DNA of 64,000 bases from Massilia sp. NR 4-1. Its GTDB lineage: Bacteria; Pseudomonadota; Gammaproteobacteria; Burkholderiales; Burkholderiaceae_D. Numbering within the stretch: the first letter of the stretch is position 1; the number at the start of each line of letters is the position of its first letter. The translations under genes were made by a program, and so were the position numbers. The DNA lies in the NCBI RefSeq assembly GCF_001191005.1, contig NZ_CP012201.1, positions 1,054,001 to 1,118,000 of the forward strand, given 5' to 3'. Shown here piece after piece: positions 17,695 through 29,900 of this stretch. Below the pieces are notes generated by a model. The model saw nothing but the letters and a program-made list of their open reading frames with translations, was not told the DNA's origin and made no database searches.

Positions 17695-20600
17695 ATGAAG
17701 AAAGCATCGTTGGAAAACCTGAGCAGAACCGAGAAGGAAGCGTTGCTGCAGCAGATGCGCCAGGCCAAAAGCCGGAGCAAGGATGGTTTGCCGGTGGAGA
17801 TCATCCCACCGAGACCCAAGCAGGCCGGTTCCTGGCCGCTTTCCTTCGCCCAGCAGCGCCTCTGGTTCATTGCCCAGATGGGGGAAGAAGCCAGTGCTGC
17901 CTACCATATTCCACTGGGCCTGCGGCTGGAAGGGCGCCTGAACGAGGAAGCGCTGGCGGCAGCGTTGGACCGCATCGTGGCGCGGCATGAGGCCTTGCGC
18001 ACGCGCTTCGAGGTGGTTGACGGCAATCCCCTGCAGTACATCGATGAAGCAGCCAGTTTTACCCTGGAGCGCCATAATCTGAGCGGCGGCAATGGCGAAG
18101 AGCGCCGCGCCGGTGTGGAGCATTGGGCCAGGGAGGAAGCGCGCGCGCCTTTCGATCTGGCCCAGGGACCATTGATCCGGGGCCGCCTGCTGCGTCTCGG
18201 CGCCGAAGAACATGTGCTGCTGATTACGGTACACCACATCGTGTCCGACGGCTGGTCCCTGAGCGTGCTGACGCGTGAACTGAGTGAGCTGTATCGTGCT
18301 TACGCCAGCGGCACGTCCCATGCCAAAGACCCTCTGCCGGCCTTGCCCGTGCAGTATGCCGACTTCACCCTATGGCAGCGCCGATGGCTTGACGGCGGCG
18401 TGCAGAAACAGCAGCTGGCTTACTGGCAGCGGCAGCTGGCGGATGCGCCGGAGCTGGCCACTCTGCCTAGCGACAGGCCGCGTCCCGCCGCGCAGGAATA
18501 TACGGGCCGCAGTCTCGGTTTCGAATTGGATGCGGAACTCAGCGCCCAACTGAAAGCCCTGGCGCGCCGGCATGAAGCCACCTTGTATATGACCTTGCTG
18601 AGCGCCTGGGGTACGCTGGCCGCCCGTCTGGCGGGCCAGCAGGAAGTGGTGATCGGCTCCCCCGTCGCCAACCGTATCCGGCTGGAGCTGGAGCCGCTGA
18701 TCGGCTTTTTCGTCAACACCGTTTCCTTGCGCATCGATGCCGGCGGCGATCCGACCGTCGGTGAAATGCTGGACCGGGTGAGAAATCTGGTGCTGGAAGC
18801 GCAAAGCTACCAGGATATTCCATTTGAACAGGTGGTTGAAGCGGTCAATCCGCGCCGCAGCCTGTCATACAGTCCGATATTCCAGCTCATGTTCGCCTTG
18901 CAGAATACGCCGAAAGGCGCGGTGGAGCTGGGCCAATTGAGCATGCGGGAACTGGACTTTGAGCATCACAGCGCCAAATTCGATCTGGCGCTGGACATGC
19001 AGGAGGTGGATGGCCACCTGATTGGCCGCATCGGTTATGCGACGGCGCTGTTTGACCAGGGGACGATGGAACGGCATATCGCCAGCTTCAAGGCGCTGCT
19101 GCAAGCCATGGTGAAAGACGAAACCCAGGCGATCGGCGGCATCGACCTGCTGGACGACGCGGCACGGCGCCAGGTTCTGGTGGAATGGAACGCCACCCAG
19201 CGCAGTTACACGGAACAGTTCGCGCACCGGCAGTTCGAGCAGCGCGCTGCGCAGACGCCGGACGCGGTGGCGCTTGAAACGGAAGGCGAAAGCTGGAGCT
19301 ACCGGCGCCTCAACGAGAGCGCCAACCGCCTGGCGCATCACCTGATCGGCCTCGGCGTGAAACCCGATACGCGGGTGGCCCTGGTGCTCGAACGCGGCGC
19401 GGCGCTGGTGCTGGGCATGCTGGCGACGCTGAAAGCGGGTGGCGCCTATGTGCCGCTCGATCCCCGGTATCCGTCCGAACGGCTGGCTTTCATGCTGGAC
19501 GACAGCCGGCCGCGCGTGGTGCTGACCCAATCGTCGCTGCAGGAATTGCTGCCATCGAGCCGCGCGCTGATGACGGCCACGGTGCTGGAACTGGACGATC
19601 CGGCAGCGGCATGGCAAGGCAAGTCCAGCGGGAATCCGGCGCCGGCAGGCCTGGAAGCATCTCATCTGGCATATGTGATCTATACCTCGGGTTCGACGGG
19701 CCGCCCGAAAGGGGTGATGGTCGAACACCGCAATCTGGCCAATCTGGCCGGCTGGCACTGCGAGCGCTTCCCGCTGGCCCCGGGCGAGCGTTCGTCCAGC
19801 ACAGCGGGCATCGCCTTCGATGCCTGCACCTGGGAAGTGTGGCCGCCGCTGTGCATGGGCGCCACGCTGGCATTGGCCCCGGCGGCGGCGGCGGGCGATC
19901 CGCTGCTGCTGCTGGAATGGTGGGAGCGGCAGGAGCTGCATTGCAGCTTCCTGGTCACGGCGCTGGCCGAGATGGCGCTGGAGCGCTGGCGCCATGGCAA
20001 GGTGCGCAACAGCAGCCTGCGCACCCTGCTGATCGGCGGCGACCGCCAAAGCCGCGCCCCTGATGCCGATCTGCCTTTTGAGGTGGTGAACAACTACGGT
20101 CCGACCGAAACGGCGGTGGTGGCGACGTCGGGCCGCAGCCTGGCGGATGACGCGGTGATCCATATCGGCCAGCCGATCGCCAATACCGCGATCTATCTGC
20201 TGGACCGTCATGGCCAGCCGGTGCCGGTGGGCGTGGCGGGGGAGCTGTATATCGGTGGCGCCAGCGTGGCGCGCGGCTATCTGAACCAGGAGGAACTGAC
20301 GCGGGAGCGCTTCCTGCCCGACCCCTTTGCCGCGGCTCCTGGCGCGCGCATGTATAAAACCGGCGACCTGGGGCGCTGGCTGGCCGATGGGCGCATCGAA
20401 TTCCTGGGCCGGAACGACCATCAGGTGAAGATACGCGGCCTGCGCATCGAGTTGGGCGAGATCGAGGCGCAACTGCTGCGCCAGCCCGGGGTGCGCGAGA
20501 CGGCGGTGCTGGCACGCGCGGAGCAGGCGGGCGAACAGCGCCTGGTGGCCTATGTGGCCGGCGCGGATCTGGACGCGCAAGCCTTGCGCGATGGCCTGGC

Positions 20601-20990
20601 GCGCGAGCTGCCGGAATACATGGTGCCTTCGGCTTTCGTGATCCTGGATGCCTTGCCGCTGACGCCGAACGGTAAGCTGGACCGGCAAGCCTTGCCGGCG
20701 CCGGAGGGCGGCAGCCATGGCCAGCGCGCCTATGCGCCGCCGCAAGGCGCGACGGAAGAGATGCTGGCGCGCATCTGGGGCGAGCTGCTGCATCTGCCGC
20801 AGGTGGGCCGCAACGACCACTTCTTCGAACTGGGGGGCCATTCGCTGCTGGCGGTGCAACTGGTGGAGCGCTTGCGCCAGCAAGGCTTGCTGACCGATAT
20901 TCGCATGCTGTTTGCGCAGCCCACGCTGGCGGCGCTGGCGGACGCGGTGAATGCGTCGGCGCGGGACGGCGGCGAGGTGGCGGTTCCGCC
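17695..20990 (+). other. NRPS module 5: LCL C, A5 (Leu), T5
   Basis: C5 has LSFAQQRLWF and HHIVSDG (from 18232), a normal C domain accepting L-Ser4. The A5 pocket is identical to A2 (D-A-W-F-L-G-N-V-V, Leu). T5 Ser is at codon 20842. Confidence 0.88.
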
Positions 20991-23900
20991 CAATGCCATC
21001 CCGGCCGGCTGCACGGCCATCACGCCGGACATGCTGCCGCTGTTGCGGCTCGGCGTACGCGATATTGCGCGCATTGCCGCCACCGTACCCGGCGGCGAAG
21101 CAAATATCCAGGATATCTATCCCGTGGCGCCGCTGCAGGAAGGCATCCTGTTCCATCACCTGCTGCAGGGGCAGGGCGATCCTTACCTGTCCTCGGCCAC
21201 GCTGGCCTTCGACTCGCGTGAGCGCCTGGATGGTTTCGTCAACGCCCTGCAGCAGGTGATCGACCGGCATGATGTGCTGCGCACGGCCGTGCTGTGGGAA
21301 GGCCTGCCGGAACCGGTGCAGGTGGTCTGGCGCCGGGCGCGCTTTGAAGTCGAGACGCCTGAACTGGGCGCAGGCGACAAACTGGCCCAATTGGCGGAAC
21401 TGGCCAGCCCGCGCCACTTCCGCCTGGATATGCGCAAGGCGCCGCTGCTGCACGGCTTTGCCGCATTTGACGAGGGGCGCCAATGCTGGCTGCTGCAATG
21501 GCTGCTGCATCATATGGTGATTGACCATACCACGCTCGATGTGCTGTTCCAGGAAGTGGCCCTGATTCAGGCGGGCCGGGTGCACGAGTTACCCGTGCCG
21601 GTCCCGTTCCGCAATTTCGTTGCCCAGGCACGCCGGGAAGGACGGCAGCAGGAGCATGAGGCTTTCTTCCGCCGGATGCTGGGCGATGTGGATGAACCCA
21701 CCGCACCTTTCGGCCTGAACGACGTGAAAGGCGACGGCAGCCAGATCGAGGAATTGCAGCGCCGCCTATCGCCGGTGTTGTCCCAGCGTCTGCGGCGCCA
21801 GGCACGGGCTGCCGGTGTCAGTGCCGCCAGCCTGTTCCACTGGGCTTGGGCGCGCGTGCTGGCGCGTGCCACCGGACGCGATGATGTGGTGTTCGGCACC
21901 GTGCTGTTTGGCCGCATGCAGGGCGGCGAAGGCGCTGACCGGGCCATGGGCCTGTTTATCAATACCTTGCCCTTGCGCGTGCGCTGCGGAGCGGCTGGCG
22001 TGCAGGAAGAAATCCGCGCGCTGCACGCGCAATTGCTGGAACTGGTGCAGCATGAGCACGCGCCGCTGTCCCTGGCGCAGCGCTGCAGCGGCATGGCGCG
22101 CGGCAAGCCGCTGTTCTCGGCCCTGCTGAATTACCGCCATAGCGCGGCGCGCGAGGAAGAGCAGGAAGTGCGCTGGGACGACGGCATCGAGGTGTTGTCG
22201 GCGCAGGAACGCACCAATTACCCGTTTGGCCTGTCCGTTGACGATCTGGGCCAGGACTTCCTGTTGACGGTCCAGATAGCACCGCCAGCGGACGCGCGGC
22301 TGATCTGCGATGAAATCCGCCAGGATCTGGAAGCGCTGGCGGATGCGCTGGAGCAGGGTAGGGAACTGGCGGTCGAAGCGCATGGCGCTGCCTGGGAAAA
22401 GCCGCAGCGCAGCTTCCCGCAATCGCTGTGCATACATGAGCTGTTTGAGCGGCAGGTGGAGCGCCGGCCGGATGCGGTGGCCGTCGTATATGAAGGCGAA
22501 CAGCTCAGCTACGGCGCGCTCAATGCGCGCGCCAACCGGCTGGCGCATCACCTGCGCGCGCTGGGCGTGGGGCCGGACGACCGGGTCGGCATCTGCCTGC
22601 AGCGTGGCCTCCATATGGTGCTGGCGATTGTCGCGGTGCTGAAGGCCGGCGGCGGCTATGTGCCAATGGACCCGGCCTATCCAGCGGCGCGCCTGACGCA
22701 TATTTTGCAGGACAGCGCGCCGAAAGTAGTGCTGACGCATGGTGCGGCCAGCGATGTGCTGCGGGATATCGCGGCGGATGTGCCACGGCTCGATCTGGCG
22801 GCGGCCGATGCGCCTTGGCTGGCGCAACCGGACAGCAATCCTTCGCTCCAGGCATGCGGGCTGCGGCCGGAGCATCTGGCGTATATCATCTACACCTCGG
22901 GTTCGACCGGCGTGCCGAAAGGCGTGATGGTGGAGCATGCCAATGTCACGCGCCTGTTCGCCGCCACCGGCGACTGGTTCCATTTCGGCACCGGCGATGT
23001 GTGGACGCTGTTCCATTCCTGCGCCTTCGACTTCTCGGTCTGGGAATTGTGGGGAGCATTGCTGTACGGTGGCCGCCTGGTGGTGGTGCCGCAGGCCACG
23101 GCACGCGCGCCCGACGAATTCTACCGCCTGGTCTGCCGCGAAGGCGTGACGGTGCTGAACCAGACGCCGGGCGCCTTCCGCCAGTTCATCGCCAGCCAGG
23201 CCGAGAGCGGCGAGGCGCATGCCTTGCGCTATGTGATTTTCGGCGGCGAAGCCTTGCAGCCGGCCATGCTCAAGCCCTGGTACGCCCGCAACGGCGAAAG
23301 CGCGCAACTGGTCAATATGTACGGCATCACCGAAACCACGGTCCATGTCACCTACCGCGCGTTGACCCCGGAAGACGCCGAACGCAGCGGCAGCCCGATC
23401 GGCGTGCCGATTCCCGACCTTAGCATCCAGGTGCTCGATGCGCAGGGCCGTCCGGTAGCGGTTGGCGTGGTTGGCGAAATGTATGTGGGGGGAGCTGGCG
23501 TGGCGCGCGGCTACCTGAACCGCGAGGAGCTGAACGCCCAGCGTTTCATCCCCGATCCATCCCAGCCCGGCAGCGGTGCGCGCCTTTACCGCAGCGGCGA
23601 CCTGGGACGCCGGCTGGCCGATGGCTCCATCGAATTCGCCGGCCGTAACGACAATCAGGTGAAGATCCGCGGCTTCCGCATTGAACTGGGCGAGATCGAA
23701 GCCCGCCTGCTGCAATTGCCTGAAGTGCGCCAGGCGGTGGTGCTGGCGCGCGAGGAAGGCCCGGGCGAGAAGCGGCTGGTGGCATGGCTTGTGCCGCGCG
23801 ATGCCGAAGCGGCGCCGGATGGCGTAGCCCTGCGCCGGCAACTGGCGCAGCAGCTGCCGGACTATATGGTGCCCGCGCACCTGGTATTCCTGCCCCAGCT

Positions 23901-26900
23901 GCCCTTGACCAGTCACGGCAAGCTGGATCGGGACGCCTTGCCGGAACCGGATGAAGCGCGCAACGAGGAAGGCTATGTCGCTCCGCGCAACGCTGCGGAG
24001 GAATCGCTGGCCTCGATCTGGGCCGAAGTGCTGGGCATCGACAAGGTCGGCGTCCACGACACCTTCTTCGCCCTGGGCGGCGACTCGATGCGCAGCATCG
24101 CCATCGTCTCCAGGGCGCGCGAACGCGGCCTGGCCCTGGCGATTGAACATATATTCAGCCACCGCACGGTAGCCGGCGTTGTGGCGGCGCTGGGCATGAA
24201 CGACGCGCCTTCGCATGTAGCCGCTGTCGCCAGCCTGGAATTAGCTGAAGCCGACAGCGCGGCGTTGCCCGAAGAGGTGGAGGATGCCTATGAGCTGAGC
24301 AGCCTGCAACTAGGCATGCTTTTCCATAACCAGATGTCGGATGACGGCAGCGTTTATCACGATGTGTTTAGCCACCACCTGCGGGTCGAAGGCTGGAATG
24401 CAGAGACGTTCCAGCGTGCCCTCGATCTGGTGGCGGCGCGCCATCCTGTATTGCGCACGGCTTTCGACCTGCGCGGCTACAGCGTGCCGCTGCAGCTGGT
24501 GTTCAGCAATGCGCGCATCGTGGCGGCTGTGAGCGATATCTCGGCGCAGCCGGCCGCGCAGCAGGAAGCGCTGATCAAGGCCTGGCTGGTGCAGGAGCGC
24601 AGCAATTCCTTTGAACTGGGCCAGGCGCCGATGTTCCGCGTTTTCGTTCATACCCGCGCGCAGGAACATATCCAGCTTACCCTGAGCTTCCACCACGCGA
24701 TTCTCGATGGCTGGAGCGTGGCCTCGCTGGTGACGGAGCTGCTCCAGACTTATCAGGAGCTGGCCAGCGGGCAGGAAGTGCAGCGCGCCGCCCTGGCCTC
24801 GGCTTTCCGCGATGCGGTGGCGGTCGAGAAGGCGGCATTGGCCTCACCCGCTGCGCAATCGTTCTGGCAAGAGTATCTAACAGATCACAGCGTGGGCAGA
24901 CTGCCGCCGCTGGATGAGGGGGAAGAACCGGCCGGACGCGGAGTACCGCTCGCGCTGCCGGATGGCCTTGCCGGTGAATTGGCATCCCTGGCGCGCCGCC
25001 TGCATGTGCCGCTGCGCACCTTGCTGCTGGCGGCCCATGTCCGCGTGATGGCGCTGTTTACCGGAGAAAGCGATGTGCTGACCGGCATGGTCACGCACTT
25101 CCGTCCTGCCGAACAGGATGGCGACAAGGTACTGGGCCTGTACCTGAACACGCTGCCGTTCCGCCAGCAATTGGCGGCGGAAAGCTGGAAGGAGCTGATA
25201 CTGGCGACCTTCAAGTCCGAGCTGGCCATCATGCCTTATCGCGCCTATCCTTATGCCGCCGTGATGCAACAGAATGGACGGCGGGCGCTGTTCGATACGG
25301 CTTTCAATTTCGTCAACTTCCACGTCTACGAAGGCTTGAACGGCATGGCGGCGTTTGAATTCCTGGAGGGCCAGGCTTTCGAGGCGACCAACCATGCGCT
25401 GACCTTCAATGCGGCGCAGGAGGGGGCGGAACTCAAGCTTTCGCTGCAGCGTGATCCGGAACGCGTATCCGCAGCGCTGGCCGCGCGCATGGCGCACGGC
25501 TACAGCCTGGTGCTGCAAGCGATGGCGCGCGACGCCGATGCGGACAGCCGGAGCGCCAGTTTGCTCGGCGAGGCGGAGCGCGAACAGCTTCTGCGCGGCT
25601 GGAACCGCACCCAGCGCGACTATCGGCGCGACCTGTGCCTGCATGAGATCATCGAAGAGCAGGTCCGCCTGCGGCCGCAAGCGGTGGCGGTGGAGGACGG
25701 CGAGCGCCGCCTGAGCTACCGCGAGCTGGACGAACAGGCCAACCGGCTGGCGCGCCAGCTGCGCGCCATGGGCGTGGGACCGGACCAGCGCGTGGCGCTG
25801 TGCCTGGAGCGCAGCGTGGACATGGTGATCGGCCTGTTGGCCGTGCTGAAGGCGGGCGGCGCCTACGTGCCGCTCGATCCCGGCTATCCGGCCGAACGCC
25901 TGGCCTTCATGCTGGGCGACAGCGCTCCCCGGGTGTTGCTGGCGCAAGGCCCGGCGCTTGAGGGGCTGGAGGTGCCGGCGGGCTTGCCGGTGCTGTATCT
26001 GGATGGCGCCGAGCGTCCTTGGCTGGCATTGTCCGCGCAGGCATTGCCGGTGGCGGAACTGGGGCTGACGCCATCGAATCTGGCGTATGTGATCTATACC
26101 TCCGGCTCCACCGGCCAACCCAAGGGCGTGATGAACGAGCATGTCGGCATCGTCAACCGTCTGTTGTGGATGCAGGAAGCCTATCGCCTGCAGCCGGATG
26201 AGGCGGTGTTGCAAAAGACCCCGTTCAGTTTCGACGTCTCGGTCTGGGAGTTCTTCTGGCCGTTGATGCGCGGCGCGCGCCTGGTGATGGCGCGGCCGGA
26301 CGGGCATAAAGACCCGGCCTATCTGGCCGAGGTCGTGGCGCGGCGCGGCATCACGACGCTGCACTTCGTGCCGTCCATGCTGCAAGCCTTCCTCGACAGC
26401 GGCGAAGCGGCGCGCTGCGCCGGCCTGAAACGGGTGCTGTGCAGCGGCGAGGCCCTGCCTGGCGCGCTGGCGCGGCGCTTCCTGCGGGAGCTGCCGGGTG
26501 TCCAATTGCACAATCTGTATGGCCCGACCGAGGCGGCGGTGGACGTGACGGCCTGGCATTGCGCCGGTCCCGAGCTGCCTGAGAATATCCCCTTGGGCCG
26601 GCCCGTCGCCAACACGCGCATCTATGTGCTGGACCGGCATGGCCAGCCGGTGCCGGTTGGCGTGGCGGGGGAAATCCATATCGGTGGCGTGCAGGTGGCG
26701 CGCGGCTATCTGAACCGGCCCGAATTGACGCGGGAGCGCTTCGTGCCGGACCCGTTCACGGACGAGGAGGGCGCGCGCCTGTACCGGACGGGCGACCTGG
26801 GACGCTGGCTGGCCGACGGCACGCTGGAATACCTGGGCCGCAACGACCACCAGGTCAAGCTGCGCGGCCAGCGCATCGAGCTGGGGGAGATCGAGGCGCA

Positions 26901-29900
26901 GCTGCTGCGCCAGTCCGGCGTGCGCGAGGCGGTGGTGCTGGCCCGCGAGGATAGCCCGGGCGATCAGCGCCTGGTGGCGTATCTGGTGGCCGATGCGCCG
27001 GATCTGGCGGCGCTGCGTTCCGAGCTGGCGCGCGTGCTGCCCGAATACATGGTGCCGGCAGCGTTTGTGCTGCTGGATCAACTGCCGCTGACGCCGAACG
27101 GAAAGCTGGACAGGAAGGCCTTGCCGGCACCCGAAGGCGCGGCCTATGCGCAGCGTCCCTATGAGGCGCCGCAGGGTGAGACGGAAGCGGCGCTGGCGCG
27201 CATCTGGGCCGAACTGCTGCAGCAGGACCGGGTGGGGCGCCACGACCACTTCTTCGAACTGGGCGGCCACTCCCTGTTGGCCGTGCAGTTGATGGAGCGC
27301 ATGCGGCGCGATGGCATGTATGCCGATATCCGAACCTTGTTTGCCCGGCCCACGCTGGCCGAGCAGGCCACGGCCGTGCAGGAGGCCGCTCGCAGCGGAC
27401 GGCACGATGTGCTGGCGCCGCCGAACCGCATACCGGCCGCTTGTACCTTGATCACTCCCGGCATGCTGCCGCTGGTGAAGCTGGATGCGCAGCAGATCGC
27501 GCTGGTTGCGGCCACAGTACCCGGCGGCATGGCCAATATCAAGGATATTTATCCGCTCGCGCCGCTGCAGGAAGGCATGCTGTTCCACCATCTGCTGCAG
27601 GCCAAGGGCGATGCCTATTTGCTTTCCGCGACCCTGGCTTTCGACAGCCAGGGCCGGATGGACGCTTTCGTGAAAGCGTTCCAGCAGGCGGCCTCGCGGC
27701 ACGATGCACTGCGCACCGGGTTGGTCTGGGAGGGATTGCCTGAACCGGTGCAGGTGGTGTGGCGCGAAGCCGTCTGCGAGATCGAGCCGCTGCAGCTCGA
27801 AGGCGACATTGCCGCAGCGTTGCGCGAACATGCCGATCCCCGCCATTTCAGCCTGGATCTGTCGCGCGCGCCGCTAATGCATGGCTTCAGCGCTTATGAC
27901 GCCAACGGCCGGCGCTGGCTGCTGCAACTGCTGCTGCACCACATCGTCACCGACCACACCACGCTTGATGTGCTGTTCGAGGAAATTGCCTTGATTCTGG
28001 CGGGGCGGGAAGCGGAGCTGGGTGAACCGGTGCCATTCCGTAACTTCGTGGCCCAGGCGCGGCTTGGCGTCAGCGAACAGGAACATGAGGAATTCTTCCG
28101 CCGCATGCTGGGCGATGTGGATGAGACGACGGCCCCATTCGGCTTTGCCGATATGCAGGGCGATGGCTCCAACGTGGACGAGGCCCGCATCCAGGTAGAG
28201 CCGGAACTGGCGGCGCGCCTGCGCACCCAGGCGCGCCGCCTGGGCGTGAGCCCGGGCAGCCTGTTCCACCTGGCTTGGGCGCAGGTGCTGTCGCGCACCA
28301 GCGGCCGTGCCGATGTGGTGTTCGGCACGGCACTGTTCGGCCGCATGCGCGGCGGCAGCGGCGCCGACCGCGCGCTGGGCTTGCTGATGAATACCTTGCC
28401 AGTGCGCCTGAAGCTGGACGACAGCCCGGTCGAACAGGCGGTGCGCGCCACCCATGCGGCGCTGGCCGAGCTGCTGCATCATGAGCATGCGCCGCTGTCC
28501 CTGGCCCAGCGCAGCAGCGGCATGCCGCCTTCGGTGCCGCTCTTCTCGGCCGGTTTCAACTACCGCCACAGCGCCGCCGGGCAGCAGAAATGGGAGGGCA
28601 TGGAGGTGCTGCACGGCGAGGAGCTGAGCAACTTCCCGCTGGTCCTGAAGACCGACGATCTGGGGCAAGACTTCCTGTTGACGGCCAATTCGCTGCGCCC
28701 CATCGATCCGCTGCGGGTCTGCCGCTACATGCACACGGCGCTGGAAAGCCTGGCGCAGGCATTGGAGCAGAAGCCTGACACCCCGGCCCGCGCATTGAAT
28801 ATCCTGCCGCCGGAAGAAAGACGGCAACTGATTCATGGCTGGAACGAGACGGCCGGCGAGTACGATCGTGACAGCTGCATCCATCAGCTGTTCGAGCGCC
28901 AGGCGGCGCTGGCGCCGCAGGCGACCGCGCTGGTGGTCGACGGCGGCGTGACGCTGAGCTATGCTGAACTCAATGAAAGCGCCAACCGTCTGGCCCATCA
29001 TCTGATCGCGCTTGGCGTGAAGCCGGAAACACGGGTCGCCATCGCCCTGCCGCGCGGTGCGGACCTGCTGATCGCCTTGCTCGCCACGTTGAAGGCGGGC
29101 GGCGGCTATGTGCCGCTGGATCCGGCGTATCCCGCCGAGCGCCTGGCCTTCATGCTGGACGACAGCCGGCCGCGCGTGGTGCTGACCCAGGCCTCGCTGC
29201 AGGACCGCTTGCCGGCCAGCCGCGCCCTGTTCACGGCCACGGTGCTGGAGCTGGACGATCCGGCCGCGCCGTGGCTGCGCCGCTCCACAGACAATCCCGG
29301 GCCGCAGGCCTTGGGACTGAAGCCATCCAATCTGGCATATGTGATCTACACGTCCGGCTCCACCGGTACGCCGAAGGGCGTGATGATGGAGCACGCGGCC
29401 CTGTGCAATCTGGCGCAGGCGCAGATTGCCAGCTTTGCCGCCGGCGCGGACAGCCGGGTGCTGCAATATGCATCCTTCAGCTTCGACGGCTGCATTTTTG
29501 AGGTGGTGCTGGCGCTATGCCATGGTGGTGCGCTGGTCATGAGCGGTTCCGACCTGCCGCTGGCCGGCGACAGCTTGCTTGAGATAACGGCAAAGCATGG
29601 CGTGAGCCATGCGATTTTGCCGCCGGCCGTGCTGAACGCGTTGCCGGAGACGGCGCGGATGGACTCCGTGCGCATGCTGGTGATGGCGGGCGAAGCATCC
29701 GGCCAGGCCCTGGTACGGCGCTGGGCGGAGGGCCGCATACTGATCAACGGCTACGGACCGACGGAAACGGCGGTTTGCGCCACCGTGCATCACTGCGACG
29801 CGGCGGTGGACGGCGATCCGCCCATCGGCAAACCGATCGCCAACAAGCGCATTTATCTGCTGGATGAGCAGGGCGAACCGGTGCCGCTGGGCGTGGCGGG

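Noticed and set aside
9400..27273. The long repeats considered as mobile elements.
   Set aside because: They lie entirely inside A-T coding units in frame, with no transposase, terminal repeats or target duplications.
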